From NCBI RefSeq assembly GCF_019599185.1, contig NZ_JAIEUL010000017.1:1-64000 (forward strand): a stretch of 64,000 bases of DNA, written 5' to 3'. The notes under the pieces are model-generated. The model saw nothing but the letters and a program-made list of their open reading frames with translations, was not told where the DNA came from and did no database searches. The position numbers were made by a program, and so were the translations under genes. Positions 34,658 to 43,430 of this stretch are shown here, piece after piece; positions within the stretch are counted from its first letter, which is position 1, and the number at the start of each line of letters is the position of its first letter. This DNA comes from Cryobacterium inferilacus (GTDB lineage: Bacteria > Actinomycetota > Actinomycetes > Actinomycetales > Microbacteriaceae).

Positions 34658-36622
34658 ATGACTGATCAGGTGACTGCATCCGGAATCGACACCGACGAAC
34701 TCGACCCGGGCGTGCGCCCGCAGGACGACCTCTTCCGCCACGTGAACGGCAAGTGGATCGCCCGCACCGAGATCCCGAACGACAAGGCCCGCTGGGGCTC
34801 GTTCTATCTGCTCGCCGAAGAGGCCGAGAAGGCCGTGCAGGCGATCATCCTCGAGGCGCAGACCGCGCAGGAGGGCACAGAGGAGCGCAAGTTCGGCGAC
34901 CTCTACGCCAGCTTCATGGATGAGGAGCGCATCGAGCAGCTCGGCGCCACCCCGCTCGCGGCCGACCTGGCCACCGTCGACGGCATCAGCAGCGTGCCGG
35001 TGTTCCTGGCCACCCTCGGCCGCCTCGAGCGGGCCGGAGTGGCCGGCACCTTCCAGCTCTACGTCGACAACGACCCCGGCAACCCCGAGCGCTACCTGGT
35101 CTTCGTCGAGCAGGCCGGCCTGGGCCTGCCGGACGAGTCCTACTACCGCGAGGAGAAGTTCGCCGATGTGCGCACCGCCTACCTCGCGTTCGTCGAACGG
35201 ATGCTCACCCTCGCCGGCCTCGACGACGCCCAGGGGCGTGCCGGCCGCATCGTCGCCCTCGAGACCGAGCTGGCCAGTCACCACTGGGACAACGTGCGCA
35301 CCCGCGACAGCGAGAAGACCTACAACCTCAAGACCTGGGACCAGCTCTCCGCGCTCGCCGCCGGTGCCGACCTCGACCTCTGGCTGCAGGGCCTGGATGC
35401 CCCGGCCGAGGCGTTCGCGGAACTCGTGGTGCGCGAGCCCAGCTTCGTGGTGGGCCTGGCCGAGATGCTCACGGACGACCGGCTCGACGCCTGGCGGGAC
35501 TGGCTGCGCTGGCAGGTCATCCGCTCGAGCGCGTCGTACCTGTCGAGCGATTTCGTCGAGGCTAACTTCGACTTCTACGGCCGCACCCTCACCGGCACCC
35601 CGCAGATGCGGGCGCGCTGGAAGCGCGGCGTCTCGCTGGTGGAGGGCTCGCTCGGCGAGGCCGTTGGCCGGATCTACGTCGAGCGGCACTTCTCACCGGA
35701 CGCCAAGACCAGCATGGACGTGCTCGTCGGTCACCTCGTCGAGGCATACCGGGCCAGCATCACCGGGCTGGACTGGATGACGGCGGAGACCCGCGGCCGC
35801 GCGCTGGAGAAGCTGGACAAGTTCACCCCCAAGATCGGCTTCCCGGTGAAGTGGCGGGACTATTCCAGCCTCAGCATCGAGCCGGGCGACCTGATCAAGA
35901 ACGTGCGCGCCGTCGGGGAGTTCGAGTTCCACCGCGAACTCGGCAAGATCGGCAACCCGCTCGACCGCGACGAGTGGTTCATGACCCCGCAGACCATCAA
36001 CGCCTATTACAACCCCGGCTTCAACGAGATCGTCTTCCCCGCCGCCATCCTGCAACTGCCGTTCTTCGACGTGAACAGGGATGCGGCCGCGAACTACGGC
36101 GCGATCGGTGCCGTCATCGGCCACGAGATCGGCCACGGCTTCGACGACCAGGGCTCCAAGTACGACGGCGACGGCAGGCTCACCGACTGGTGGACCGAGG
36201 CCGACAAGGCGGCGTTCGAGCAGCGCACCGCATCGCTGATCGAGCAATTCGACGCGCTCTCGCCGGCGCAGGTGCCCGACCACCACGTCAACGGCGCCCT
36301 CACCATCGGCGAGAACATCGGCGACCTCGGCGGCCTGTCCATCGCCTGGAAGGCGTACCTGCTCTCCCTCGAGGGCGCAGAACCGCCCGTCATCGACGGT
36401 CTCACCGGCGCAGCGCGGTTCTTCCTCTCCTGGGCGCAGGCCTGGCAGATGAAGCTGCGCGACGAGGAGGCCATCCGTCTGCTGGCCATCGACCCGCACT
36501 CGCCGAACGAGTTTCGCTGCAACCAGATCGTGGCGAACATCGACGAGTACTACAGCGCCTTCGGCGTCACCGAGACGGATGCGGCGTGGCTGGCGCCTGA
36601 GAAGCGCGTCACGATCTGGTAG
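34658..36622 (+). CDS. M13-family zinc metallopeptidase (PepO/neprilysin-like)
   Basis: The 654-residue protein has the M13 hallmarks near the C-terminus: VIGHEIGHGFDDQGSKYD (zinc ligands His-His of HExxH, about 485), GENIGDLGG (third ligand Glu, about 551), NAYYNPGFNEIVFPAAILQLPFF (substrate NAYY motif) and a final C-terminal Trp. The N-terminal M13_N helical domain spans about 20-400. No signal peptide is visible, so it is probably cytoplasmic, as for PepO of lactic bacteria, and it degrades oligopeptides. Confidence 0.94.
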   Translation: MTDQVTASGIDTDELDPGVRPQDDLFRHVNGKWIARTEIPNDKARWGSFYLLAEEAEKAVQAIILEAQTAQEGTEERKFGDLYASFMDEERIEQLGATPLAADLATVDGISSVPVFLATLGRLERAGVAGTFQLYVDNDPGNPERYLVFVEQAGLGLPDESYYREEKFADVRTAYLAFVERMLTLAGLDDAQGRAGRIVALETELASHHWDNVRTRDSEKTYNLKTWDQLSALAAGADLDLWLQGLDAPAEAFAELVVREPSFVVGLAEMLTDDRLDAWRDWLRWQVIRSSASYLSSDFVEANFDFYGRTLTGTPQMRARWKRGVSLVEGSLGEAVGRIYVERHFSPDAKTSMDVLVGHLVEAYRASITGLDWMTAETRGRALEKLDKFTPKIGFPVKWRDYSSLSIEPGDLIKNVRAVGEFEFHRELGKIGNPLDRDEWFMTPQTINAYYNPGFNEIVFPAAILQLPFFDVNRDAAANYGAIGAVIGHEIGHGFDDQGSKYDGDGRLTDWWTEADKAAFEQRTASLIEQFDALSPAQVPDHHVNGALTIGENIGDLGGLSIAWKAYLLSLEGAEPPVIDGLTGAARFFLSWAQAWQMKLRDEEAIRLLAIDPHSPNEFRCNQIVANIDEYYSAFGVTETDAAWLAPEKRVTIW

Positions 36623-36706
36623 CGACCCGAGCGGGGTGAAACCCGGTGGGTTAGGGTGTTCGCGAGGGCCGAAGCAGCCCGTGAGAGCGGTAAGGACAGT
36701 ACAGTA

Positions 36707-37615
36707 GTGGTCGCGCCAGCACAGGAATCAGAAAGACGTTCCCGGCACGCCGTCGACCGGCACGGCAAACACCGCGAGGCACCGGTGCCGTCCAGTTTCG
36801 ACCGGGGTTTCCAGTCGCTCGGCGAGCTCGCCATGGGCGGAGCGCAGGTGTCCGCCCGCGCCACCGACCTGGCCACCGGCCGGGTGCTGCTCTCCGTCGA
36901 CGACCACGTGGTGATGCCGATGGCCGGGGTGGGCACCGTGCTGCTGCTGATCGAGGTCGCCTCCCGGCTGCGCGACCCCGACTTCGGTGCGTACACGATC
37001 CTCGACCGCACGGTGAGCGACTCCGTGGCCGGATCCGGGCTGTGGCAGCACCTGCAGGCGCCGTCGCTGCCGGTGGCCGACCTTGCCGCCCTCGTCGGCG
37101 CCACGAACGACAACCTGGCCACCAATGTTCTGCTGCGCGCCGTCGGACTCGAGGCCGTGCGGCGGCGCACCGAGGAACTCGGCCTGGCCCGAACCGGGCT
37201 GCTCGACCTGGTGCGCGACAGCCGCGGCCCCGACGACGCCCCCAACCTGTCCATCGGCAGCGCCAACGAGCTCACCTGGCTGTTCACGGCCCTGGCCCGC
37301 GGCGAGATCCTCGACGACGAGGGCAGCGAACGGGTGCTCGGCTGGCTGTCGTTGAACTCCGACCTGTCCATGGTCGCCAGCGCGTTCGGGCTCTCCCCGC
37401 ACGCCCACCGGCAGCCGTCGCACGGGGTGCTGCTGGTGAACAAGACCGGCTCAGACGCGGGCGTGCGCAGCGACGTCGGTGTGCTGCGCGGCCCGCGGGC
37501 CGGCGTCGCCTACGCGGTCTCGGTCTTCTTCGAGGATCACAACCTCTCGAGCCGTCTCTCGGTGCTCGACGGCATGCGGTCGGTGGGTCTTGACCTGCTC
37601 GAATACGTGCACTGA
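36707..37615 (+). CDS. class A beta-lactamase-fold protein lacking the SxxK active site
   Basis: The 302-residue protein fits the serine hydrolase/class A beta-lactamase fold, yet its active-site motifs are altered. The region that should read P-x-A-S-x-x-K reads PMAGVGTV, so the nucleophile Ser is Gly and the Lys is Thr. The SDN loop is NDN (GATNDNLATNVLL). Only the KTG box (LLVNKTGSD) survives. It is therefore probably a non-catalytic binding or scaffold protein. No signal peptide is seen after a basic N-terminus (ERRSRHAVDRHGKHR). The GTG at 36707 is proposed; an in-frame ATG at 36656 would add 17 residues. Full-length frame and normal codon use argue against a decaying gene. Confidence 0.78.
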   Translation: MVAPAQESERRSRHAVDRHGKHREAPVPSSFDRGFQSLGELAMGGAQVSARATDLATGRVLLSVDDHVVMPMAGVGTVLLLIEVASRLRDPDFGAYTILDRTVSDSVAGSGLWQHLQAPSLPVADLAALVGATNDNLATNVLLRAVGLEAVRRRTEELGLARTGLLDLVRDSRGPDDAPNLSIGSANELTWLFTALARGEILDDEGSERVLGWLSLNSDLSMVASAFGLSPHAHRQPSHGVLLVNKTGSDAGVRSDVGVLRGPRAGVAYAVSVFFEDHNLSSRLSVLDGMRSVGLDLLEYVH

Positions 37616-37685
37616 CGATTCTCGATCCGGGAGCCGCGCCCGAAAATCGGCGGGTTGCGGCCTTCCGCACGGGTAGGGTCATCGC

Positions 37686-39179
37686 ATGGGTGAGCAGACC
37701 AGCGCGCTGAGCGTGGAAGTGAACGGCATCAACTCGATCGACCAGAGCGAGCATCGGGGGCATCCGCGCGACCTGTTCTGGCCGTGGTTCGCCGCCAACG
37801 TGTCGGTGCTCGGGGTCAGCTACGGCTCGTTCCTGCTCGGCTTCGGCATTTCCTTCTGGCAGGCCACCATCGTCGGCGGCATCGGAATCGTGCTGTCGTT
37901 CCTGTTCTGCGGGTTCATCGCCCTGGCCGGCAAGCGGGGGCACGCGCCCACCATGACCCTGGGCAGGGCCGCGTTCGGTGTGCACGGCAACCGGGTTCCC
38001 TCCGCGCTGTCCTGGATGCTCACGGTCGGCTGGGAGACCGTGCTGGCGTCCCTCGCCGTGCTGGCCACGGCCACCGTGCTCGGCGAGCTCGGACTCGCCG
38101 CCGGCGACACCACCAAGGTGGTGGCGTTGATCGTCGTGGCGGCGTTGATCGTCACCGGCGGCATCCTCGGCTTCGACTTCATCATGAAGCTGCAGAAATG
38201 GATCACCATCATCACCGGCGTGCTCACCGTGGTGTACATCGTGCTCACCTTCGGCCAGATCGACGTCGCCACCATCGCCGCCATCCCGGCCGGGTCCACC
38301 CCGCAGGTGATCGGGGCGCTGGTGTTCATGATGACCGGCTTCGGCCTGGGCTGGGTGAACGCCGCCGCCGACTACTCCCGCTACCTGCCGCGCACCGCGT
38401 CGAGCGCGGGGGTGATCGGCTGGACCACCTTCGGCGCGTCGCTGGCACCGCTCATCCTGCTGCTCTTCGGCCTGTTGCTGGCCGGCTCGTCGCCCGAGCT
38501 CAGCGCGGCCATCGCCATCGACCCGATCGGCGCGCTCACCACCATCCTGCCGGTCTGGTTCCTCATCCCGTTCGCGCTCACCGCCGTGCTCGGCCTGGTC
38601 GGCGGCGCCGTGCTCGACGTCTACTCCTCCGGCCTGGCGCTGCTCAGCACCGGGGTGCGTGTGCCCAGACCCGTCGCAGCGGCCATCGACGGCGTGATCA
38701 TGGTGCTCGGCGCGATCTACGTGGTCTTCTTCGCGGCCGACTTCCTCGGCCCGTTCCAGGGCTTCCTGATCACCCTCGGTGTGCCAGTGGCCGCCTGGTG
38801 CGGCATCGTCATGGCCGACGTGCTGATGCGCCGCACCGGCTACTCGGCCAGGGACCTGTTCGACCCCGCCGGCCGGTACGGCAGCGTGCGCTGGAGCGCG
38901 ATTCTGCTCATCGTGTTCGGCGCGGTGATCGGCTGGGGCCTGGTCACCAACGGGTCGGCCGAGTGGCTGGCCTGGCAGGGTTACCTGCTCGACCCCGTCG
39001 GTCTCGGCGGCCGCGAGGGTGACTGGGCCTACGCCAACCTCGGTGTGCTCGTCGCCCTGGTGATCGGCTTCGCCGGCACCCTGGTTCTCGGCCGCGGCGC
39101 CGTGCGCCGCCAGGAGGCCCTGCCGCTGGCCGACGGTGACCACCTGACGGACGCGATGGATGCGGCGGAGCGCGCGTGA
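37686..39179 (+). CDS. NCS1-family nucleobase permease (cytosine/purine permease-like)
   Basis: The 497-residue carrier has 12 membrane helices. The NCS1 N-terminus DLFWPWFAANVSVLGVSYGSFLLGFGISFWQA (about 30-61) is recognisable. So are the GFDFIMKLQKWITIITGVLTVVY and WVNAAADYSRYLPRTAS segments (about 160-240) typical of CodB and related permeases. It probably imports cytosine, a purine, hydantoin or a related base by Na+ or H+ symport. Its stop overlaps the start of the cysteine hydrolase by four bases (GTGA), so the transported compound is likely acted on by that enzyme. Confidence 0.9.
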   Translation: MGEQTSALSVEVNGINSIDQSEHRGHPRDLFWPWFAANVSVLGVSYGSFLLGFGISFWQATIVGGIGIVLSFLFCGFIALAGKRGHAPTMTLGRAAFGVHGNRVPSALSWMLTVGWETVLASLAVLATATVLGELGLAAGDTTKVVALIVVAALIVTGGILGFDFIMKLQKWITIITGVLTVVYIVLTFGQIDVATIAAIPAGSTPQVIGALVFMMTGFGLGWVNAAADYSRYLPRTASSAGVIGWTTFGASLAPLILLLFGLLLAGSSPELSAAIAIDPIGALTTILPVWFLIPFALTAVLGLVGGAVLDVYSSGLALLSTGVRVPRPVAAAIDGVIMVLGAIYVVFFAADFLGPFQGFLITLGVPVAAWCGIVMADVLMRRTGYSARDLFDPAGRYGSVRWSAILLIVFGAVIGWGLVTNGSAEWLAWQGYLLDPVGLGGREGDWAYANLGVLVALVIGFAGTLVLGRGAVRRQEALPLADGDHLTDAMDAAERA

Positions 39180-39736
39180 GCGCCGGGTCCTGGTTGGTCC
39201 TGATCGACCTGCAACGCATCTTCGGTGAGCCGCAGAGCGAGTGGTTCACGCCGCGCTTCGCCGAGGCAGAGGCCGGGGCCGTCCGGCTGCGCCAACTCTT
39301 CCCCGGCCGCACGGCGCTGAGCCGGTTCGTGGCCCCTGAGACACCGATGGGCGCCTGGGTGCCCTACTACGAGCGGTTCTCGTTCGCGCTGGACCCCGGC
39401 AACGCCGGCCTGTACGACCTGATGCCGGCCCTGCCGCCCGGTGACGCCGTGCTCATCGAACGGTCCACCTTCGGCAAGTGGGATGCCGGCACCCGCGCGG
39501 CGCTCGGCGACACCCGCGATATCGTCCTGGCCGGGGTCTCCACTGACTGTTGTGTGCTCTCCACGGCGCTCGCCGCGGCCGATGACGGGGTGCGCGTGCG
39601 GGTCGTGGCTGACGCCTGCGCGGGGCTCACCGACGCCGACCACCGGCGGGCGCTGAACATCATGGCGCTGTACGCACCGCTGATCGAGATCACCACCGTC
39701 GAGGAGATCCTCGCCGAACGCGGCCTCGCGCGCTGA
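39176..39736 (+). CDS. isochorismatase-like cysteine hydrolase
   Basis: The 186-residue alpha/beta protein starts at GTG 39176. The catalytic triad of the family is visible: Asp in VLIDLQRIF (about 11), Lys in RSTFGKWDAG (about 101) and Cys in GVSTDCCVLSTAL (about 125). The family includes nicotinamidase, N-carbamoylsarcosine amidase and ureidoacrylate/biuret hydrolases. Coupling to an NCS1 permease suggests hydrolysis of an imported nucleobase derivative or amide (inference). Confidence 0.9.
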   Translation: MSAGSWLVLIDLQRIFGEPQSEWFTPRFAEAEAGAVRLRQLFPGRTALSRFVAPETPMGAWVPYYERFSFALDPGNAGLYDLMPALPPGDAVLIERSTFGKWDAGTRAALGDTRDIVLAGVSTDCCVLSTALAAADDGVRVRVVADACAGLTDADHRRALNIMALYAPLIEITTVEEILAERGLAR

Positions 39737-39764
39737 CCCCGCCGTGCCCGTCGGGGTGGCGTTG

Positions 39765-40346
39765 TTATTGGGTGGCGTCGTAGGCGTGCTTCAGCCAGGC
39801 CGCCACCTCGGAGTCGACCTGGCTGCTGGAGGTCAGAATGATGCGCGCGGGAAAGTCGGCGCCCAGGTCGGTGGCCGGGCGCAACCGGGTGCTCGGCGCC
39901 GGTGCGGGCAGCTCTATGCGCAGGCCCAGGTCGACCCGGTGCCTGGTGGTGGGCTGCACCACGGCGAAGATCCGCTGCGGGCCGGTCAGGGCCACGTGGG
40001 TGGTGCGGGTCTGGATGCCCACATCGTCGAGTTCGCCGGCCAGGAGCAGCACCGCGTCGAGAATGGGGCGTAGCGCCGAACGGTCGGCGTACTGCGCGTC
40101 GATCAGCTCGTCGGCGGCCCGCACCGTGGAGTGCGGGTAGCCGAAGGTCTCGTGCACCAGCAGCGACCGCGGGTAGCCGGTGACGCCCTCGGTGTTCAAC
40201 CAGTCGCGCAGGGCCCGTTCGTCCGGCGGGTCGAGCTCACGGATGCGGGCGAGCCAGTGTTCGAGCCCGCTGCCGGTGGCCAACTGCAGCATACCGATCT
40301 CCCAGAGCCGGATATCGGCCCAGGGCAGCGGCTGCTCGTCGGTCAT
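39765..40346 (-). CDS. DUF4287/DUF5655-like protein
   Basis: A 193-residue soluble protein. The N-terminal half (ATGSGLEHWLARIRELDPPDERALRDWLNTEGV) resembles DUF4287. The C-terminal half (RTTHVALTGPQRIFAVVQPTTRHRVDLGLRIELP) resembles the DUF5655 beta-rich module with its VDLGLR motif. Biochemical role unknown; members are found near DNA- and stress-related genes. It is transcribed alone, convergent with the cysteine hydrolase 28 bases away. Confidence 0.75.
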   Translation of the reverse strand: MTDEQPLPWADIRLWEIGMLQLATGSGLEHWLARIRELDPPDERALRDWLNTEGVTGYPRSLLVHETFGYPHSTVRAADELIDAQYADRSALRPILDAVLLLAGELDDVGIQTRTTHVALTGPQRIFAVVQPTTRHRVDLGLRIELPAPAPSTRLRPATDLGADFPARIILTSSSQVDSEVAAWLKHAYDATQ

Positions 40347-40396
40347 GCAGGCAGGCTACGCCCGCTCCCACCCGGCCGCACCCTGCGCGGACCCCG

Positions 40397-41782
<1,386 letters not shown>

Positions 41783-41876
41783 TCAGGTGCTGCGTGATCG
41801 TGTTCGGCCTGTCCACCGTACCGGCTTCACCCTGGCAGGGGCATTCGAGGCGCCCACCGCCCGCGCCGCCGGATGC

Positions 41877-42296
41877 TCAGTCGATCAGGTCGGCGGCGTG
41901 CAGCCGGCGCAGCACCTCGACGCCGGCCGGCGGGCAGCGCGGCTGGTCGGCCGAGGTGGCCCAGTGCACGGCGCTCACCTCGGCGCTGGCGGCGGGTTCC
42001 TCGGTGCTCTCCGCGCCGAAGACACTCATCCGCACCAGCCGGCCGTCGGGTTCGCCGTGTGCCTGGATCAACACGGTGAACAGGGGTGTGAGGGCGGTGG
42101 GGTCCAGGCGCACCGCCACCTCTTCCCAGGCTTCCCTGGCGGCGGCATCCGCCTCGCTCTCGCCGGGGTCGATCTTGCCGCCGGGCATGAACCACACGTC
42201 GCGCCCGCGGGCGGTGACCATCAGCACCCTGCGGTCGCGGATGAGCGCGACGGCCGCGACCAGGATGTCGGGGTGCGCGGCCGGGGCGTCGCTCAC
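41877..42296 (-). CDS. Nudix hydrolase
   Basis: The 139-residue single-domain protein has the Nudix box GKIDPGESEADAAAREAWEEVAV (split: GKIDPGE at about 41-47, REAWEEV at about 55-61). The terminal Gly of the consensus is replaced by Ala. It should hydrolyse a nucleoside diphosphate linked to another group; substrate unknown. Its start overlaps the stop of the AroE-like gene by four bases, so the two are coexpressed. Confidence 0.9.
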   Translation of the reverse strand: MSDAPAAHPDILVAAVALIRDRRVLMVTARGRDVWFMPGGKIDPGESEADAAAREAWEEVAVRLDPTALTPLFTVLIQAHGEPDGRLVRMSVFGAESTEEPAASAEVSAVHWATSADQPRCPPAGVEVLRRLHAADLID

Positions 42297-43153
42297 GCGC
42301 GGGCGAAGGCCGACGCGGCCCGCACCTGCTCCGGCGTTGGCCGCACGCCGGTGTAGCGCTCGAACTGTTCGGCGGCCTGCAGGGCGATGACTTCGGCGCC
42401 GGTGATCACGGTCTTGCCTGCGGCGCGGGCCGCGAGGATCAGCGGTGTCTCCGCGGGCAGCGCCACGACGTCAAAGACCGTGTCGGCGGCCGCGATGACC
42501 GCGTCGGTGAACGCGGACTCGGCGGCCTGCGCTCCACCGGCCATACCGATCGGCGTGACGTTCACCAGCAACGGCGCGGTCGCGGTTCCCGGCTCGGCCA
42601 GCCAGCTGTAGCCGAGCTCGTCGGCCAGGGCGCGGCCGCGGCTCTCGTTGCGGGCCACGATGGCGCCGTGGGCGAAGCCGGAGTCGCGGAGGGCCGCTCC
42701 GACGGCCTTGGCCATGCCGCCTGAGCCGCGCAGCAGGAACGGGGTGGCCGGGTCGAGGGCGTTGCTCTTCAGCAGGTCGGCCGCGGCGATGTAGTCGGTG
42801 TTGTACGCCCGCAGGTAACCGTCGTCGTTGACGATGGTGTTCACCGACTGGATGGCCGTGGCCGAGGCGTCGAGTTCGTCGACGAGCGCGATGACGTCTT
42901 CCTTGAACGGCATCGACACCGAGCAGCCGCGGATGCCGAGCGCCCGCACCCCGGCGATGGCGCCGGCCAGGTCGGTCGAGGTGAACGCCTTGTAGACGAA
43001 GTCCAGCCCGAACTGCTCGTAGAGGTAGTTGTGGAACCGGGTGCCGAAGTTGCTCGGCCGTGCGGCCAGCGAGATGCAGAGGCGGGTGTCCTTGTTCAGC
43101 GCGGGCTTGGTCGGCGTGGGAGTCGGCAGCGTGGGCTTCGTTGAGTCAGTCAT
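42293..43153 (-). CDS. shikimate 5-dehydrogenase-like protein
   Basis: The 286-residue AroE-superfamily protein starts MTDSTKP at 43153, with a Thr/Pro-rich leader before the domain. The substrate-binding half has CISLAARPSNFGTRFHNYLY (the family normally has a SxS near here), the catalytic Lys of SVSMPFKEDV (about 85-94) and the Asp of RAYNTDYIAA (about 120-129). The NADP-binding half has LLRGSGGMAKAVGAAL. It is an AroE-like paralogue, perhaps acting on quinate or another cyclitol rather than the main pathway enzyme (inference). It precedes the Nudix gene in an operon. Confidence 0.85.
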   Translation of the reverse strand: MTDSTKPTLPTPTPTKPALNKDTRLCISLAARPSNFGTRFHNYLYEQFGLDFVYKAFTSTDLAGAIAGVRALGIRGCSVSMPFKEDVIALVDELDASATAIQSVNTIVNDDGYLRAYNTDYIAAADLLKSNALDPATPFLLRGSGGMAKAVGAALRDSGFAHGAIVARNESRGRALADELGYSWLAEPGTATAPLLVNVTPIGMAGGAQAAESAFTDAVIAAADTVFDVVALPAETPLILAARAAGKTVITGAEVIALQAAEQFERYTGVRPTPEQVRAASAFARA

Positions 43154-43220
43154 CGCCTCCAATGCTACGGCCCGCCCGGATTTCCACCCGGGCGGGCCGC
43201 AACAACCGTGGGGCAGGGGC

Positions 43221-43430
43221 TCAGCAGCACCGGCCCTGCGGGTTGGTGTCCTGCCGGTCGGTCTGGTCGCGCCAGAACTCCCGTTCGGTCATCACCGGCA
43301 CCGCGGCGGCCGTGCCGTGCACGGCCTCGTGGTGCGCGCGGTACTTGTCGTAGGCATCCTCACCCATGACCCCCTTGACGTACCAGGCCAGCCCGGCCGC
43401 CGCCGAGCGCACCGCGGTGGCGACGCCCAT
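43221..43430 (-). CDS. YbdD/YjiX family small protein (DUF466)
   Basis: A 69-residue protein beginning MGVATAVRSAAAGLAWYVKGVMGEDAYDKY, with the family motif YRAHHEAVHGTAAAVPVMTEREFWRDQTDRQ split across about 30-60 and the typical terminal CC. Its ATG overlaps the cstA stop by one base (TGATG). In Escherichia coli the equivalent YbdD and YjiX act with CstA/BtsT pyruvate transporters and are needed for transport. It should therefore be the partner of the CstA protein here. Confidence 0.93.
   Translation of the reverse strand: MGVATAVRSAAAGLAWYVKGVMGEDAYDKYRAHHEAVHGTAAAVPVMTEREFWRDQTDRQDTNPQGRCC

Noticed and set aside
37284..39143. 619-codon open frame opposite the NCS1 permease
   Set aside because: Shadow frame with biased Gly/Asp/Glu/His composition; the plus strand encodes a normal 12-helix permease.
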